A stretch of DNA of 64,000 bases from Siniperca chuatsi. Its lineage: Eukaryota; Chordata; Actinopteri; Centrarchiformes; Sinipercidae. This document shows positions 1-11,457 of the stretch, in pieces (within the stretch, counting starts at the first letter, position 1; each line of letters begins with the position of its first letter). The stretch is from positions 11,355,833 to 11,419,832 of the forward strand of contig NC_058045.1 of the NCBI RefSeq assembly GCF_020085105.1, read 5' to 3'. The position numbers and the translations under genes were made by a program. The notes under the pieces are model-generated. The model was not told the origin of the DNA. It did not search any database and saw only the letters and a list, made by a program, of their open reading frames with translations.

Positions 1-1273
1 TGTCTCCCTTGAATGACACAAGTGCCTTTTCCCCCCCTTCTTTTTCTTTTTCTCTGTCTCTTAAAGGCTAGATCACAGCTGCTAATAATAAGCTCACATT
101 GCATTTGTGTTTGTTAGATCAGATGTTTGGTTCAAGGACATCATGACAGTACAAACTAATCAGCCTCCCAACTGGCATTTACCAATGTCCTGTTTTTTTT
201 TTTTTTTTTAGAGATTGGTGATAACAAGTAGAACAGGACGTAACTGGTGATGTAGTGTGACGGCATAGATATAATGGTATTTTGCCATTTAGTATGTCCT
301 CTGCGCTCCAGTTGAGCAATTTCCAACACACTGAGTCATAGTTCACTGTGTTCCTTTAGGCAAAGTCCTACCTAACACTGTTTGTGCTTGTGACTCTCAC
401 TCACATGAAGGGTTTGCCAGGTTTAGGTAATGAAATGATTAGGCTCTGTAATTATCTTGAATATGATACAGGAGAGTTCTATGGTTGTATTGTTAGGCCT
501 TCATTTAATCCAGTACAACAGGTATATTCTACTGTAAATACTACCTTTTGTAAAACTTGTAATACTGTGCAGAGAGGCACAATTCAACTCCCCTCCAGAC
601 ATGTTTTAAGACATTTCACAATACTCTTCAAATAATAATTTGTGTCTGATGTGGTTTTCCTACAAAAAAGTTAACTTAGTTAAAGATTCTTAAAATGACA
701 TCCACCCCTTCTCCCACTTTGAAAAATAATGAATGTGAAGACAACCTTCTATTGTCAAACTGCACATATATCATTCTGCACAGTGAAGGTCAAACATCCA
801 AATGAGGAAACAATAATACAAAACACATTTTTGAGTGAAAGGCAACTTTAAGTCTCAACAGCAACCGAACATTTTAACTAGGGAGGTATTTATTGCAGGG
901 CTGTTGTATTGCAGTACATTTTGGAGATGTTTCTCTTTTTTGTATCACTCAGTGGGTATCTGTATCTGAGAACTAGGCCAGGGCAGTGTAAACATCTGTC
1001 TCAGTCCAGTGCTTGCTGCCTGTTGAGAGCCATGACAGATGGAAAGGGAGCGTATGGCTCAAACACTTCCATCTTTGACCGTACCGGCAGTTGTCTTCCC
1101 AAAATAGCCTGCACTCCACGGCCTTATATGTGCAGGCCTCCAGCGTGCGCCTGAGGAGGCATCATGTATCTAGGCCACACAATACGGGCTGCAGGCTCAT
1201 TGTTGCTGCTTGCCAGCAGGCCTATCACTGCCACAGGGACGAGGCCTCTCTTTCTGCCTAGGGACAGCTCACC
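1..1273. other. Upstream flank of fbxl22, no gene seen
   Basis: No open frame here resembles a protein I know. The stretch holds a poly(T) run near 190-210 and AT-rich sequence, then becomes GC-richer after about 960. The last 200 bases presumably include the promoter and 5' UTR of fbxl22. In human the neighbour on this side is USP3, so part of this could be its 3' UTR, but nothing in the sequence proves that. Confidence 0.5.
1099..1131 (+). promoter_or_regulatory. Two CArG-like sites upstream of fbxl22
   Basis: CCAAAATAGC at 1099-1108 and CCTTATATGT at 1122-1131 each differ by one or two bases from the serum response factor consensus CC(A/T)6GG. They lie 140-175 bases before the start codon. 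FBXL22 is known as a cardiac and skeletal muscle gene, so SRF control is plausible, and the second site could also serve as a TATA-like element. This is inference from short motifs. Confidence 0.3.
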
Positions 1274-1611
1274 ATGCATCTCACCCAGCTCAACCGCGAA
1301 TGTCTCCTCCACCTTTTCTCCTTCCTGGACAAGGACAGCCGGAGGAGTTTGTCCCTTACCTGTCATCAGCTGCATGAGGTCTTCCTAGACCCCTGCCTCT
1401 GGAATCTGCTCCACTTCAGCTCCCCATGTCAGCTGAGGAGGGACAACTTTGTGCTGGGACCCTCATTGCGCTACTTGACTATTTGCTGGTACTCCAGCAG
1501 GGTCCTGCAAGTGTGTAACATTGAGGACTGGTTGAAGAGCTCGTTTCAGAAGGACATCTGCAGTAAACATGAAAGCCTGGTCAGCACTTTCCTGGCCCAT
1601 GTCTGCCACAT
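1274..1611 (+). CDS. fbxl22: fbxl22 coding exon 1 (F-box)
   Basis: Encodes residues 1-112 plus two bases of codon 113. It includes the whole F-box and the conserved CWYSSRV and [10 protein letters not shown] segments. The donor is CACAT|gtgagtgt. Reading through the donor would stop at once after a Met, which supports splicing here. Confidence 0.92.
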
Positions 1612-4600
1612 GTGAGTGTTTGTGTGTGGTTATCCCCTGCCTTGTCGTGTATTTTGGAATGACAGCTGAAGAAATATTTTTTTCTAATGGTCAGTGAAGA
1701 GATAGACCAATAGAGGGTGTACAAAACAACACTGGTACTTTAAGCATATTGTAATATAATCTATATCAGTGGCTTTTTGGCTTGTGACCCCTTAAACAAA
1801 ACAATTGTGACTTGTCGTAACCCATGTATATAGGTTGGAAATAACTTTTTGAGTTCTCAAGAAGTAAATTATCATGTGATTCACAAGAATAAAGTTTAAA
1901 TTAAATTAGAAGCTAACATGAGTAGCTTTAAGTCTTTTCCCCGTAGCTGTTTTTCACAAGATGATGCTAAAATATATTAGCATTGAGCCCGAGGTTTCAC
2001 AGTTTTGTGTTACACATGAACATTCAAACTTTTTTGTCTTAAAAAACTTAATTACTTTTGGTCAGATGTGTACATAATTTCCAGTATCATTCACACCCAC
2101 CACAGGGGAACAAAATTGTTTTCATTTAGAGGCACATGTGAACTGAAACTGCCATGTTTAGCTGTAGGCAGCAGGGAACAAAATCATTAGAAACACATGG
2201 TGTATCCGGAGCTGGCTATAGAGACAAAAAAAAATTATACATCTGCGGGACAGAAGACTTATTCTATTAACTAACATAACTGTGGTCAGATATCAAATTA
2301 TATTTATTGAATGATGTGACAGTTGGATTTGATAGGCCACTAAAACGTAGCTGTATTGGCTTTTGGCCTTGTGTGCGTGGCTGGCTGCATGCAGGAATCA
2401 GCCTGGAGAGGCATAATGAGGTCTCTGGATAATTTCTTCAAGGCAGCCAGTAATAACCGTTGATGTGAGGGAGCCTGGCCACCGCAGCTGGCCAGGGACA
2501 AGAGGAGGGAAGAGGGGCTGGCTCACTGGCTCAGTGTATGACCCTGTGAGGATTTCCTGTATTGTGAAATTTGAGACGCAAGACATGAGCGCTGTGAGAC
2601 CAGTCAAAACTAGAACCACCTACTTTGTCTGGGTCCTGTGTTTCAACGCCCTTAAGGCACACTCATTGCATACTGATAAACCCTCCCAAATTGTCTAAGG
2701 GAGAGGAAAGCAAGTGCACGTGACAAAGTGGGAGGGGACGCAGGGAAGCTGTGGGGGTGATAAAGAGTGATTTGGCTGCAGACCCTCCCAGTCAGCTGCA
2801 GACTGGAGATTTACGCAGGCAGGTGGAGCCTACAATTGGCTCTTTGTTGCTGTCAGAGGAATGAACATGTGCGTCTGTCTCTGCCTGCCTCTTCCTGGAT
2901 AAGACTCCGAGCAAACTCTGACGCCAAGCTCATGTCTGTCTTTTTATCTGCATGGAAAAAACCATAAAATACAGCATGTCTTTGGGCCTCTTTATAGTGT
3001 CGTTTCCAGTGTAATGCTCCTCTAATGCCAGATTAAATCAATGATCAAGAACTGAGTTTTGAATTTTGATTATCTTGAGGTCACAGTATTAGAATTATAT
3101 AACATGAATTAACATGCTCAACATGCCATGTAGTGTGGGTTGCACAGTGGGTGGCAGAAGAAGCTTTGGCATGAGGCTTTTAAAATAAATATTTCTTAGT
3201 AGTTTCATTCCAAAAAATTGATATGCACCGTTTGAATAAATTGATGCTTTTTCCCTCAAAACAAGTGCAACCACGTCTTGGGTCACTATTTAAGTTATAA
3301 GTTAAGACAGCTGCTTTTGAAAATATTCACTACTAAATTTAGATAGTTTAAGATGTCCAAAATCTGTCTAGCATTTTTGAAACAAACCAAAGCAGCTGAA
3401 TGTTAAATGTACATCTTAGTTCCTTTTAGATTTCACTGGATAATTTGACAAGACAAAATAACAGTTAGGAAACCAAACAGGTCATTAGAGAGATGATTAC
3501 AGGTTAGCGGTGTGGTGTTCTGCTTGTGCTCAGCTAAGACCAGACTGCCCTCCATGCTGTTTGTTTTTAGTGAACTACATCATGTCTCAAACCTAAATGG
3601 AAAGAAGGAAACACTGCAGACATTTTTGTGGCATACAGTACAGATGGATAGATAGGTACATGAGCAAAAATCAAAGGTATGAAGTATGATGAAAAACCAC
3701 AATAACAGCACACTAGATTATTCTTGTGTTGTAAATGCCACATTGTGATTTGTTGTATTTTGTCTCACATTCCAAAGAGCTGCAACTGTACTAGAAACAG
3801 AAGATATCAGTGGAATAAACCTGCTGCGGGGCAAAAACATTAGTATCTTGCAAAACAATGAACAAGGCAGGACACAAACAAAAACAGCCCAGATGAGAAA
3901 TTCCTTCTACATACTGTATGTAGCTGCTTGTTTTTTTTAATAGTGGTGGTTGCGTTCTCTGACAACCAACTTGCTCTTATAATTGATCAAAATGTAATTT
4001 CTTACTATTTTGAAAAGAAAAAAAGTTTCAGATTTTAATGTTAAAGCCTTAATAGTAGCTGCTGCATTCCTGTAATTAGTAAAAGTTGGGAAATATTGAT
4101 GGAAAACTATTTTATAATAGGGCAAATAAAGAAAGCCACCAAAAGGATGAGTTTACCACCACAAGAGGTGTTATGAGCCAGTTCCCTGATGTGCCTAAAA
4201 TTAAACATTACTAAATGTGTGTATGTGTGTGTGTGTGTGCGTGTGTGCGCGCTTGTGGGCATTTGTGTGTAAGAAAGTAATTTTTAAATGAGGACAGATT
4301 AAGACAAAGTGGCATGCATAATTTTAATTTCAATGATAATTTTATGCTTTGGTAGAAAAAACAACACACACACACAAATATCTGCTCAAAGAGAGGAAGG
4401 TGCATGAGAGGATGGATCATGTAACAAAGGTTGATGTAGTTTTTATTCCTACTGTACCGTCTATGCTGAGACACACTAACTGAAGTCATTAGAAACGACT
4501 GAATCTCTAAATGCTTTGAGCTCTTGTTATTCTATCACCCCACCTCCTCTCTCTTTTTTTGGTTAATGTCAATACCGTGCAATCACATTCACTGATAAAG

Positions 4601-5755
4601 CCCCACATTGGCCCATGCAACAATGTGACGGGGCACGTGGATTGACTGTGTTATTCCATGTTCAGAGGTTACTGGGACAGTACCCTCAGTACTTGCAGGA
4701 AAGTGGAATATGTTTGGCTCACATGTGGTGGTAAGTGGTAAGATTATGTAAGTGTTTATGTAATCTGTATCAGTGAACGTGAATGACATCCTCGATCCGT
4801 TGCCATCAAAGTGTCTGTCTGCCAGCTCTATACTGCCGGCCTGCCAGTAGGTTGCAGTGCTCTCCTGATACTGGCTGGAAACATGCAGTAAACACATGCA
4901 TTTAACAGCAACAATTCACATTCGTTTTTAGAAGTCATTCCTGCAAAAGGCATGAGAAAATGTATTTTTATCATGCTATAGTTCATCAAACATCCTGTAA
5001 TTGTTCTGTGCAATAGCACCATACTCCATTTACTCACAAAAGCTTTTTAGAGGACAGAAACGCATATTCCCAGTGGGACAGTGTGTAGAAATAGCTTGGT
5101 CTAGGTATAAAACTCCTCTATCGTTAAACAGATCATGTTTCTGCCCCTCTGTGGTGTTGTTTACATCTCATTTACATATGGCTCAGATCAGGCCCCCCAT
5201 CTATACGCTCTCCTCTGTTATCTGATTCTATTCAAGAGACCTGAAGTGTATTCATCAGAAAATAAGCATACACACCAAACAAAATTGCTTACTAGTCCTT
5301 CTACAAACAAACTAATCCCTGCCAGTCTTATCCTGGTTATACTCCAACACATGTGTGGAAACCTGTCATTAGTTAATGATGTTACTGACTGCTGTCTGTG
5401 CCACAGGTGTCCCAACCTGCTCTCGCTGACCCTGTCTGGCTGTGGACACATCACTGACCAGGATGTGATCTCCATGCTGCAGAGCTGCAGGAAGCTGCGC
5501 CGCCTCCACCTGGAGAACTGCGTCCGCATCACCAACTGCAGCCTGGAGGGTGTGGCGGCTCATGGAGACAGTCTGGAGGAGGTAAAGGTGGACTTCTGCA
5601 GGAACATCACTCAGGGTGGGCTGCAGGCTGTCAGAGAGAAGAGGCCGGGCGTCCAGCTGAGTGCAGAGAGGAGCGCTGATATGATCCCAGACAGCAAGCC
5701 TGAGGAGAAGGTGCCGCTCAGGAGGACACTGCAGAAGGTCCTGCAGTTCTCCTGA
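1274..5755 (+). CDS. fbxl22: F-box and leucine-rich protein 22 (two coding exons)
   Basis: Coding exons 1274-1611 and 5407-5755 join to 228 codons plus stop. The intron is phase 2: exon 1 ends AT|gtgagt and exon 2 follows ccacag, so codon 113 is a rebuilt ATG. The F-box is at residues 1-45, beginning [20 protein letters not shown], almost the same as remembered mammalian FBXL22. Residues about 114-190 carry leucine-rich repeats with the pattern [17 protein letters not shown], then [14 protein letters not shown] and [12 protein letters not shown]22 is the substrate receptor of an SCF (SKP1-CUL1-F-box) ubiquitin ligase at the sarcomere Z-disc, with alpha-actinin and filamin C reported as targets. 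The ATG is chosen because the protein family starts exactly here. Length matches the family (about 229 aa in human). Confidence 0.93.
1612..5406 (+). other. fbxl22 intron 1
   Basis: A 3.8 kb phase 2 intron with no second gene. The part near 1750-2220 contains a phrase (ggcttgtgaccccttaaa) typical of dispersed fish repeats. A TG-rich microsatellite lies at 4216-4252. GC-rich sequence at 2390-2960 has no convincing open frame. Confidence 0.7.
4216..4252. repeat. TG/CG microsatellite
   Basis: Imperfect alternating (TG)n with TA and CG interruptions, inside the fbxl22 intron. Confidence 0.85.
5407..5755 (+). CDS. fbxl22: fbxl22 coding exon 2 (leucine-rich repeats)
   Basis: Begins with one base completing codon 113 after the acceptor ctgtgccacag, and ends at TGA 5753-5755. 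It encodes the leucine-rich repeats and a tail with [13 protein letters not shown], which matches the remembered mammalian SAAMIPD segment. GC content is well above the surrounding intron, as expected for a coding exon. Confidence 0.92.
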
Positions 5756-5925
5756 TGGAAATGTTTTCACATCCTTTCGGACCACAAGGAAGAGCATTTC
5801 TGTAACTCATCATTTAGGGACTTGACTTGTTCTGATTTGTATCTGTATTTAATACAAGTGTTTTTGCACCCTTTTTTTATACCTTTTTATACAACACATG
5901 TTGAATATGAGTCTTCCCTACAAAG
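5756..5925 (+). other. Probable fbxl22 3' UTR
   Basis: AT-rich sequence after the stop codon. No perfect AATAAA occurs before the transposon-like DNA at 5930. The first perfect copy is near 6199-6204, past that DNA, so the true 3' end is unclear. Confidence 0.4.
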
Positions 5926-5927
5926 GG

Positions 5928-6135
5928 CCAATCCCAATACACCCCTTTCTCCTACCACTTAGCCCTACCCCTCCATTTTGCGCGTTTACGTGTAGGGGTA
6001 GGGTGTCCCAATCCTTGTTGAGATCGAGGGGATGGGCAAAGTGCTAGGGCTATATGGCCCTCCAAACAGAGCTTTTTCAGAGGCACACTCCAAACCGAGT
6101 GTTACGAGACATCACCCAGAATGCCTTGTGATTCA
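5928..6135. repeat. Transposon relic with CCCTACCCCT fold-back
   Basis: Starts with a CCAATCCCAATACACCCC phrase that I associate with short DNA transposons common in fish. CCCTACCCCT at 5963-5972 pairs perfectly with AGGGGTAGGG at 5994-6003. No matching right end is visible, so the copy is probably cut short. The class (hAT-like?) is uncertain. Confidence 0.4.
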
Positions 6136-6615
6136 TGGGCAAGATGGCAACTGCTCCAGGCAACAAAAGAAAACCACAAATGTAAGTATTTTCTTCATAA
6201 ATAAAGATTAAAAAAATGATGATAACCATCGGATCATCTTAGTTTAATGTTGTTTCAATGTATTATAAACCTTTTCTTTATAACAACCATAACAAAAAAA
6301 TGGCTAGTTGTGTATGTTGCTAGTATGCTCATGTCTCTAGCTAAATAGCTAACATAATACCATTGTTTTAAGGCTGATTTGTGTATGACAGCGCCGCATT
6401 TTGACTTATTTTACTTTGATGGCATATGATGCCTGAAATTTAACCAGCATTTCCCGATTTGCTGCTGACGCACGCAAAAACATGCCTATAGCCCACGCAA
6501 GAGAAATCACCACAGCTGAAGACGGTATTGTGAGATGTCCCGGCAACAAACTTGTCACGTCTGTTTACAATGCCATCGGACACTACTGATGACATATCAG
6601 GATCTTGAAAGTCCT

Positions 6616-6767
6616 GTCTAGATGGTAACCCTGGATTTGCGAAAACTCTCGTGAGATTTAGTTTAAGCAAACAAAACTACTTAGTTAGATTTAGGAATGC
6701 GCACAATGAAGAAACAACACGTACCAATCTTGCGAGAGTTTTGCAAATCCAGGGTTACCATCTAGAC
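6616..6767. repeat. Near-perfect 35 bp inverted repeat, 81 bp loop
   Basis: The left arm 6616-6651 and right arm 6733-6767 are reverse complements except for one extra G in the left arm. Both contain the core GGATTTGC/GCAAATCC and the outer tip GTCTAGATGG/CCATCTAGAC. Transcribed from either strand it would fold into a long hairpin. It is most simply a miniature inverted-repeat element or its tips. Confidence 0.85.
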
Positions 6768-6927
6768 ACAACCGGTCTTGAAGAGTTGTCCCATAGAGAG
6801 GCGAAGTCCCTCCCCATATGGTGTCCCCCGGTAGTCAACAGCAAGTGGCAAATCATTTTTTTATTCCGTTTGAATTGTGTCATGAATTACACATATGATG
6901 TTTGTCAATTTAAAAGATAATTTTGCA

Positions 6928-7334
6928 AGTCAAGAAAGTCGTAGTTTGTCGTAGTACCATTTAGTTTTGTGTGAAACCACTCAGTGAACTACATTTCTCG
7001 CTCGCACAATATACATCACCAGCCAACATGGGCGTCCCTTGTAACGTTAGCTTACCTGATGTGTTTCATCCAGCAACTTCTGCTCCTTTTATCAGCCAGG
7101 AAGCGAAGGAATAATAAGCAAGACCCATAGCTCGTATGACTAAATCCGGTACTTTAGTAGTTTTTACATCCATGTACGAAACACATAGGCATTGTAGCTT
7201 CAGTGGCTCTGGCCACTTGTGGAGTGAGAAAGTCATGACGCCACTTGCGCAACTTTCAGATGTGTAGTCTTTCTTATTATGTATCACAGTCTTATACTTC
7301 AACAGTTTTACGACAAACTGCGACTTGCATGACT
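6928..7334. repeat. MITE-like element with 25 bp inverted ends
   Basis: Arms at 6928-6952 and 7310-7334 are reverse complements at 22 of 25 positions, with core ACGACAAACT. The 357 bases between them show no recognisable protein. The spacing and arm length suit a non-autonomous DNA transposon. I could not find clear target-site duplications. Confidence 0.55.
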
Positions 7335-7344
7335 CCTTTTCAGT

Positions 7345-9189
7345 TTGAAAGGTCACAACACATTTTTTTTATATTGACTGTTATTTTTACTTATTGTATG
7401 TGTTTTTTTTTACTGTGTATGTAAAAACATAAACTTAAACTTATTTATTAAATGTGTAAAAGACAATTTTCCATCACAGTTTTTCTAAATGTGAATCTGA
7501 ATCTTTATAATGATGACTCATGTTAATTAGATCTGTTACAATATTAAGATTTATATAATTTCCTATAATGGTGTTTAGTAGCAGCTAAAAACATTATTAA
7601 GAAAAATGCTTATTTGGTGCTGCAATTCAAGAACAAACTTAAATACAGTATATGGACATGATTCTATGTAGAACCACCTCTCTCAGCATCATCATGCAAA
7701 ATGTTTTGGGCTAAAATGCATTCAGTAACAATATAGTATATCTGAGCAGGCTTACTGAAAACTACAATGCAACACACAGTGGTAACAAAAGAAAGCCCCC
7801 ATGGGTGGGGGGGGGATAGTATATCATGTACTGTTTTAATATACAGTAGTGTGCTGTTTTCCAACAAAGAACTAACTCTAACTTTTGCACATAGAAACAG
7901 AGGCTCAGGCCAGACAACAAATGCTATTTTATTTACTATAAAGAAATATGGCTTAATAGCAAAGTGCTTGCCAGGATAGACCGGTAAGAGTTATGAGTTC
8001 CAGGTGGGGAGACTCCAGAGGCACATCCGGCTGCCTACAGCACTCCAATACAATAACAGGACTCTGCTCTAGACATGTAACAACACGACTGTATCAAAGC
8101 CTCACTCCTCTGCTTGTTTCCATCAGGGGCAGTTTTTTTATTTTTATGGTTGTATGATTTCAAAAAAAGACAGTCTTGAAAGACCTGTTGCCCAGATGTG
8201 TGTCCTTAAAAGCATTGCCTTTTGCTGTGCAAACTATTAAGTCTGAGGTAGCTGCAGCCTTTTTGTTACCTCACTAAAACTGATATAAGTTACAGTGTAT
8301 GACTCCTCATTTATACAGCTCCTTCAGTCTATGAATTATCAATAAAGTATCCAAGTCCGGCCTTCACTCTAGCAGAAGCCAGGGAAAAGTAGAAATTTGC
8401 ACCTGAACAAAAGGCCAGTTTGTGTCTGAAAAGAGCGGCTACTATGTTGAATATCATCCTATTATACTGTGAGAGCAAGTCACACTCTGAGCTGTACAAC
8501 TGTTTTCTCTCTGTGTGATTTGATCTTTAAATTATTGTGCTGAACCACAAACACATAACAGGGAAATTCACAGTATCTGCTATTCAGATCTCAAACATTT
8601 CATGAAATGCAATGGTTGGTTTTATTTTGCTGTACAAAGGACACTTCATGAGAAAGGTGGTGCATTGAAAATCATCCAAGATCAAATGTGGACACCCACA
8701 TGTCTCCACCATAGACTGTGAAGGGGTTCAAACTTGTTTAAGAGGTGAAACAGACTGGGTTTGGGGATTGGGGCTAACTATGTTTTCAAACAGACCACAC
8801 TTTGCAATTATATCCCTCCTTTATGAGAACAGTCTGCTAGATGGTTCATGGTTAAACGTGCTTAAGTAGAATATTGTGCCAACAGATTTCTGGTTCATCA
8901 TCAGTCAAGATGAAACCTTTTATCTTTATGACCTGCTCCAGAAGACATGTTGGGGGGGACAATTACAGACTTGTTTGAATAACCTAAGGAGTGTTTCAGC
9001 TGAAACACTGTAGAATGTCACATTGCCGGTTTTTGCCTTTTGGTTTTATATTATGTAACTCTACCACTGAGAATTGAGATCATGAAATTGTTTAGATTTT
9101 GCATCCACTTGTTTACTCATATGCTTTCCATAATACTTGAGCCAAATAACCCACCCAGCAGGTTCAAGTCTCTGGAAGAGGCACATCAT
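7345..9189. other. Intergenic DNA, no gene seen
   Basis: AT-rich sequence with no open frame resembling a known protein and no strong repeat apart from short homopolymer runs (poly-G near 7806-7815). Confidence 0.6.
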
Positions 9190-9720
9190 CAGTGATGGAA
9201 GAGGTATTCAGATGTTTTACTGAAGTAAAAGTAACAAAACCAACATGTAAAAATATTCATGCATAAGTATTATCAGAAAAATGTATTTATTTTAAAAGTA
9301 TCAAAAATAAAAGTACTCAGAATGGCCTCAGTCATTAATTTATTATACTACCATAAATGTATTATATTGTTATATTATTGGATTATTAATACTGATGCAT
9401 TCATGTATACGTAGCATTTTGATTTTGCAGCTGGTTGAGGTGGAGCTAATTTTAACTCTTTTTTTATATGTTTGGGTATTATAATCTGTAAAAATGTATC
9501 ATATTTTATAAACTCAACATATGTTTTATTTGTAAAATCTTAATTTTCAAAGTAACTGTAGCTGTCAAATAAATATAGTGAAGTAAAAAGTACAGTATTT
9601 GTCTGTGAAAAGTAGTGAAAGAGAAGTACACAGCAGAATGAAATGGAAAAGCTCAAGTACAGTACAAGTACCTCAAAATTGTTAGTAAGGTACTTGAGTG
9701 TACTTTATTTATCACTACTG
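9190..9720 (+). mobile_element. Short transposon, CAGTGRTGGAAG family, copy 1
   Basis: Starts CAGTGATGGAAGAGGTATTC with the following ACTGAAGTAAAAGTA motif, and ends TTATCACTACTG, roughly the inverse of the start. The same start or end occurs at three other places in this window. Many AGTAC and AAGTAC steps lie inside. It carries no coding capacity, so it is a non-autonomous DNA element; hAT affiliation is likely but not shown. Confidence 0.7.
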
Positions 9721-9889
9721 TACTTCAAGTGAGAAATCTCACAACAAAATCAAGGCTCAGCTTCAGATTCTGCATGAATGAATAGAGAAGGGACTCTGCA
9801 GACTCTGGGCCCCACTGGCAGGTGGCTGGACACATCTGAACCAAATGAACAGCAAGATTTCAATTCTGTTCTCCTGACAGAAAATTGCG

Positions 9890-10030
9890 TAAAAGGCTAA
9901 TTCCAAGGGATTGATTAAATTTGTTACTCTTGCTCGATTAGAATAACAAATTTCATTAAAAATATCAGCCAAGGGGAAACAGCTAACTCTAATCATTTTA
10001 ATTAGCTGCTCTGCTCTTGACAAGTGGCAT
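9890..10030. other. Homeodomain-motif-rich block
   Basis: Between two transposons lies a stretch with several ATTA/TAAT cores (GATTGATTAAAT, TCGATTAGAATAA, TAATCATTTTAATTAG). It looks like conserved non-coding sequence, but conservation cannot be judged from one genome. Confidence 0.2.
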
Positions 10031-10204
10031 CATGTGGAGAGATGAGAGACTTTGATGTTAATGATGTGGCATTTTTTTTGCATTTAGTTTGGAAGTTAAG
10101 ATGCTTATTACATTTTAATGTGAATCACAAAAGACAAAAAAGTAAGTCTATATTTTAATAATTCATTTGTTAGTATAATTTCTATCTCTAATTTCTAATT
10201 TTAA

Positions 10205-11453
10205 CCTCCTAAATCCCGAGCTTTGATTTTGTATGCATTTTTAATTTATCCTAGCTATTTGGGATTAGTAGGACCTGATAAGTATAACAACTAAGCATTG
10301 TCTTTGAACAAGTAGTAAGAAGTAGTTTTTGAAAAAATGATGTCCTCATATGGGGTCAATGGGTTTATTTTACTGTATAACACAATAAAATCACCAGTGT
10401 ATAACAAAGTATAAAACTGGTTATTTCAATGACTGAACATGGACACTTTTGCAAAAACAATATCACAAACAATGCAACACATCTAAAAGCCTTGTGATTT
10501 GTTCAATATTTTGTAACTCTGTATAAATCTTCCTTGCTCAACACCACAAACTATGTCCTTTTTGTCTTTTCCATACTCCAAACTAGGAATGTTCTTTTTG
10601 TCTGTAGGAACAGTCTGTCACACCAATGGTCTGTGTGAAATGATGCGAAACACTTATTTCACTATATAACACAATAAAGTCACCAGTGTGTAACAATGTA
10701 GAAATCCTGAAAAAAACTGAACATGGCTTCTGCAAAAACAAAATCAGAAACAATACAACACATCTAAAATTGATTTGTTCAACGTTTTGTAACTCTGTAT
10801 AAATGTTACTTTCTCCACACTACAAACTAGGAATGTTCTCTTTGTCTTTCCATACTCCAGAATGTCCTTTTTGACAGAGAAACATGCCCTGAAAATGTAT
10901 CACATACGAATAAAAAATAAAATCAATGTAGACTAATTTGTACCACATGCAATAACTATTTATACTTTTGTAAACTGTTGGTTTCTTCCCAAATCTTCCC
11001 AAGCTATGTTTCTTTACTTTTACACCTTCACTTTGCATGAAGAATTATGAACGTAACAATAATATAATGATTATAAAGTCCCAATGTCCCCAAACGAGTA
11101 CTTCCTAATTAGCAGCGTCCTAGCTTGGTACTATTGCTAAAATTTATCAAATTTGTATGCCATATCAAACTACAAATGTTATTAAGCATAAATGAACAAG
11201 TTTCAACCACAAAATCTGATGAGGTTTTGTACCTTTTCCACTTTTATCTCGGTCCTGGCCGTAGAATGTTTTGACGGAGATCTCCGCCATCTTGTTTTTA
11301 CACTGATAGTGTATTGTGCTTTTTCTACCACCAGATGACAAGCTAGAGTGTCTACTAATGAGGACAACAGGTCTAAGTTAAGCAGAATGAAGTATAAAGT
11401 GCAGCAAACCCACAATGTAATGTCCTCATATTAACATGCAGGGTCTCAGGAGG
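10205..11453. mobile_element. piggyBac-like non-autonomous element with TTAA target sites
   Basis: TTAA lies on both sides (10201-10204 and 11454-11457). The ends are inverted: CCTCCTAAATCCC on the left, and GGGTCTCAGGAGG on the right, whose complement reads CCTCCTGAGACCC. TTAA duplication plus a CCY start is the hallmark of the piggyBac superfamily. No transposase frame remains in 1.25 kb. The interior has two tandem copies of a roughly 280 base unit. Confidence 0.72.
10368..10861. repeat. Tandem pair of ~280 bp units inside the TTAA element
   Basis: The first unit (about 10368-10577) and second unit (about 10649-10861) share, in the same order, TATAACACAATAAA, ATCACCAGTGT or GTCACCAGTGT, ACTGAACATGG, CAACACATCTAAAA, TTTTGTAACTCTGTATAAAT and TCTTTTCCATACTCC or TCTTTCCATACTCC. 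They have diverged by substitutions and small gaps, so the duplication is old. Confidence 0.8.
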
Positions 11454-11457
11454 TTAA

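Noticed and set aside
5135-5406. In-frame extension upstream of fbxl22 exon 2
   Set aside because: The open frame runs through the intron by chance. The acceptor at 5406 and the phase 2 donor at 1611 give an exact family match, and the intronic part has no similarity.
5369-5797. 142-codon minus-strand frame opposite fbxl22 exon 2
   Set aside because: Shadow of a GC-rich coding exon; the plus strand has the leucine-rich repeat pattern.
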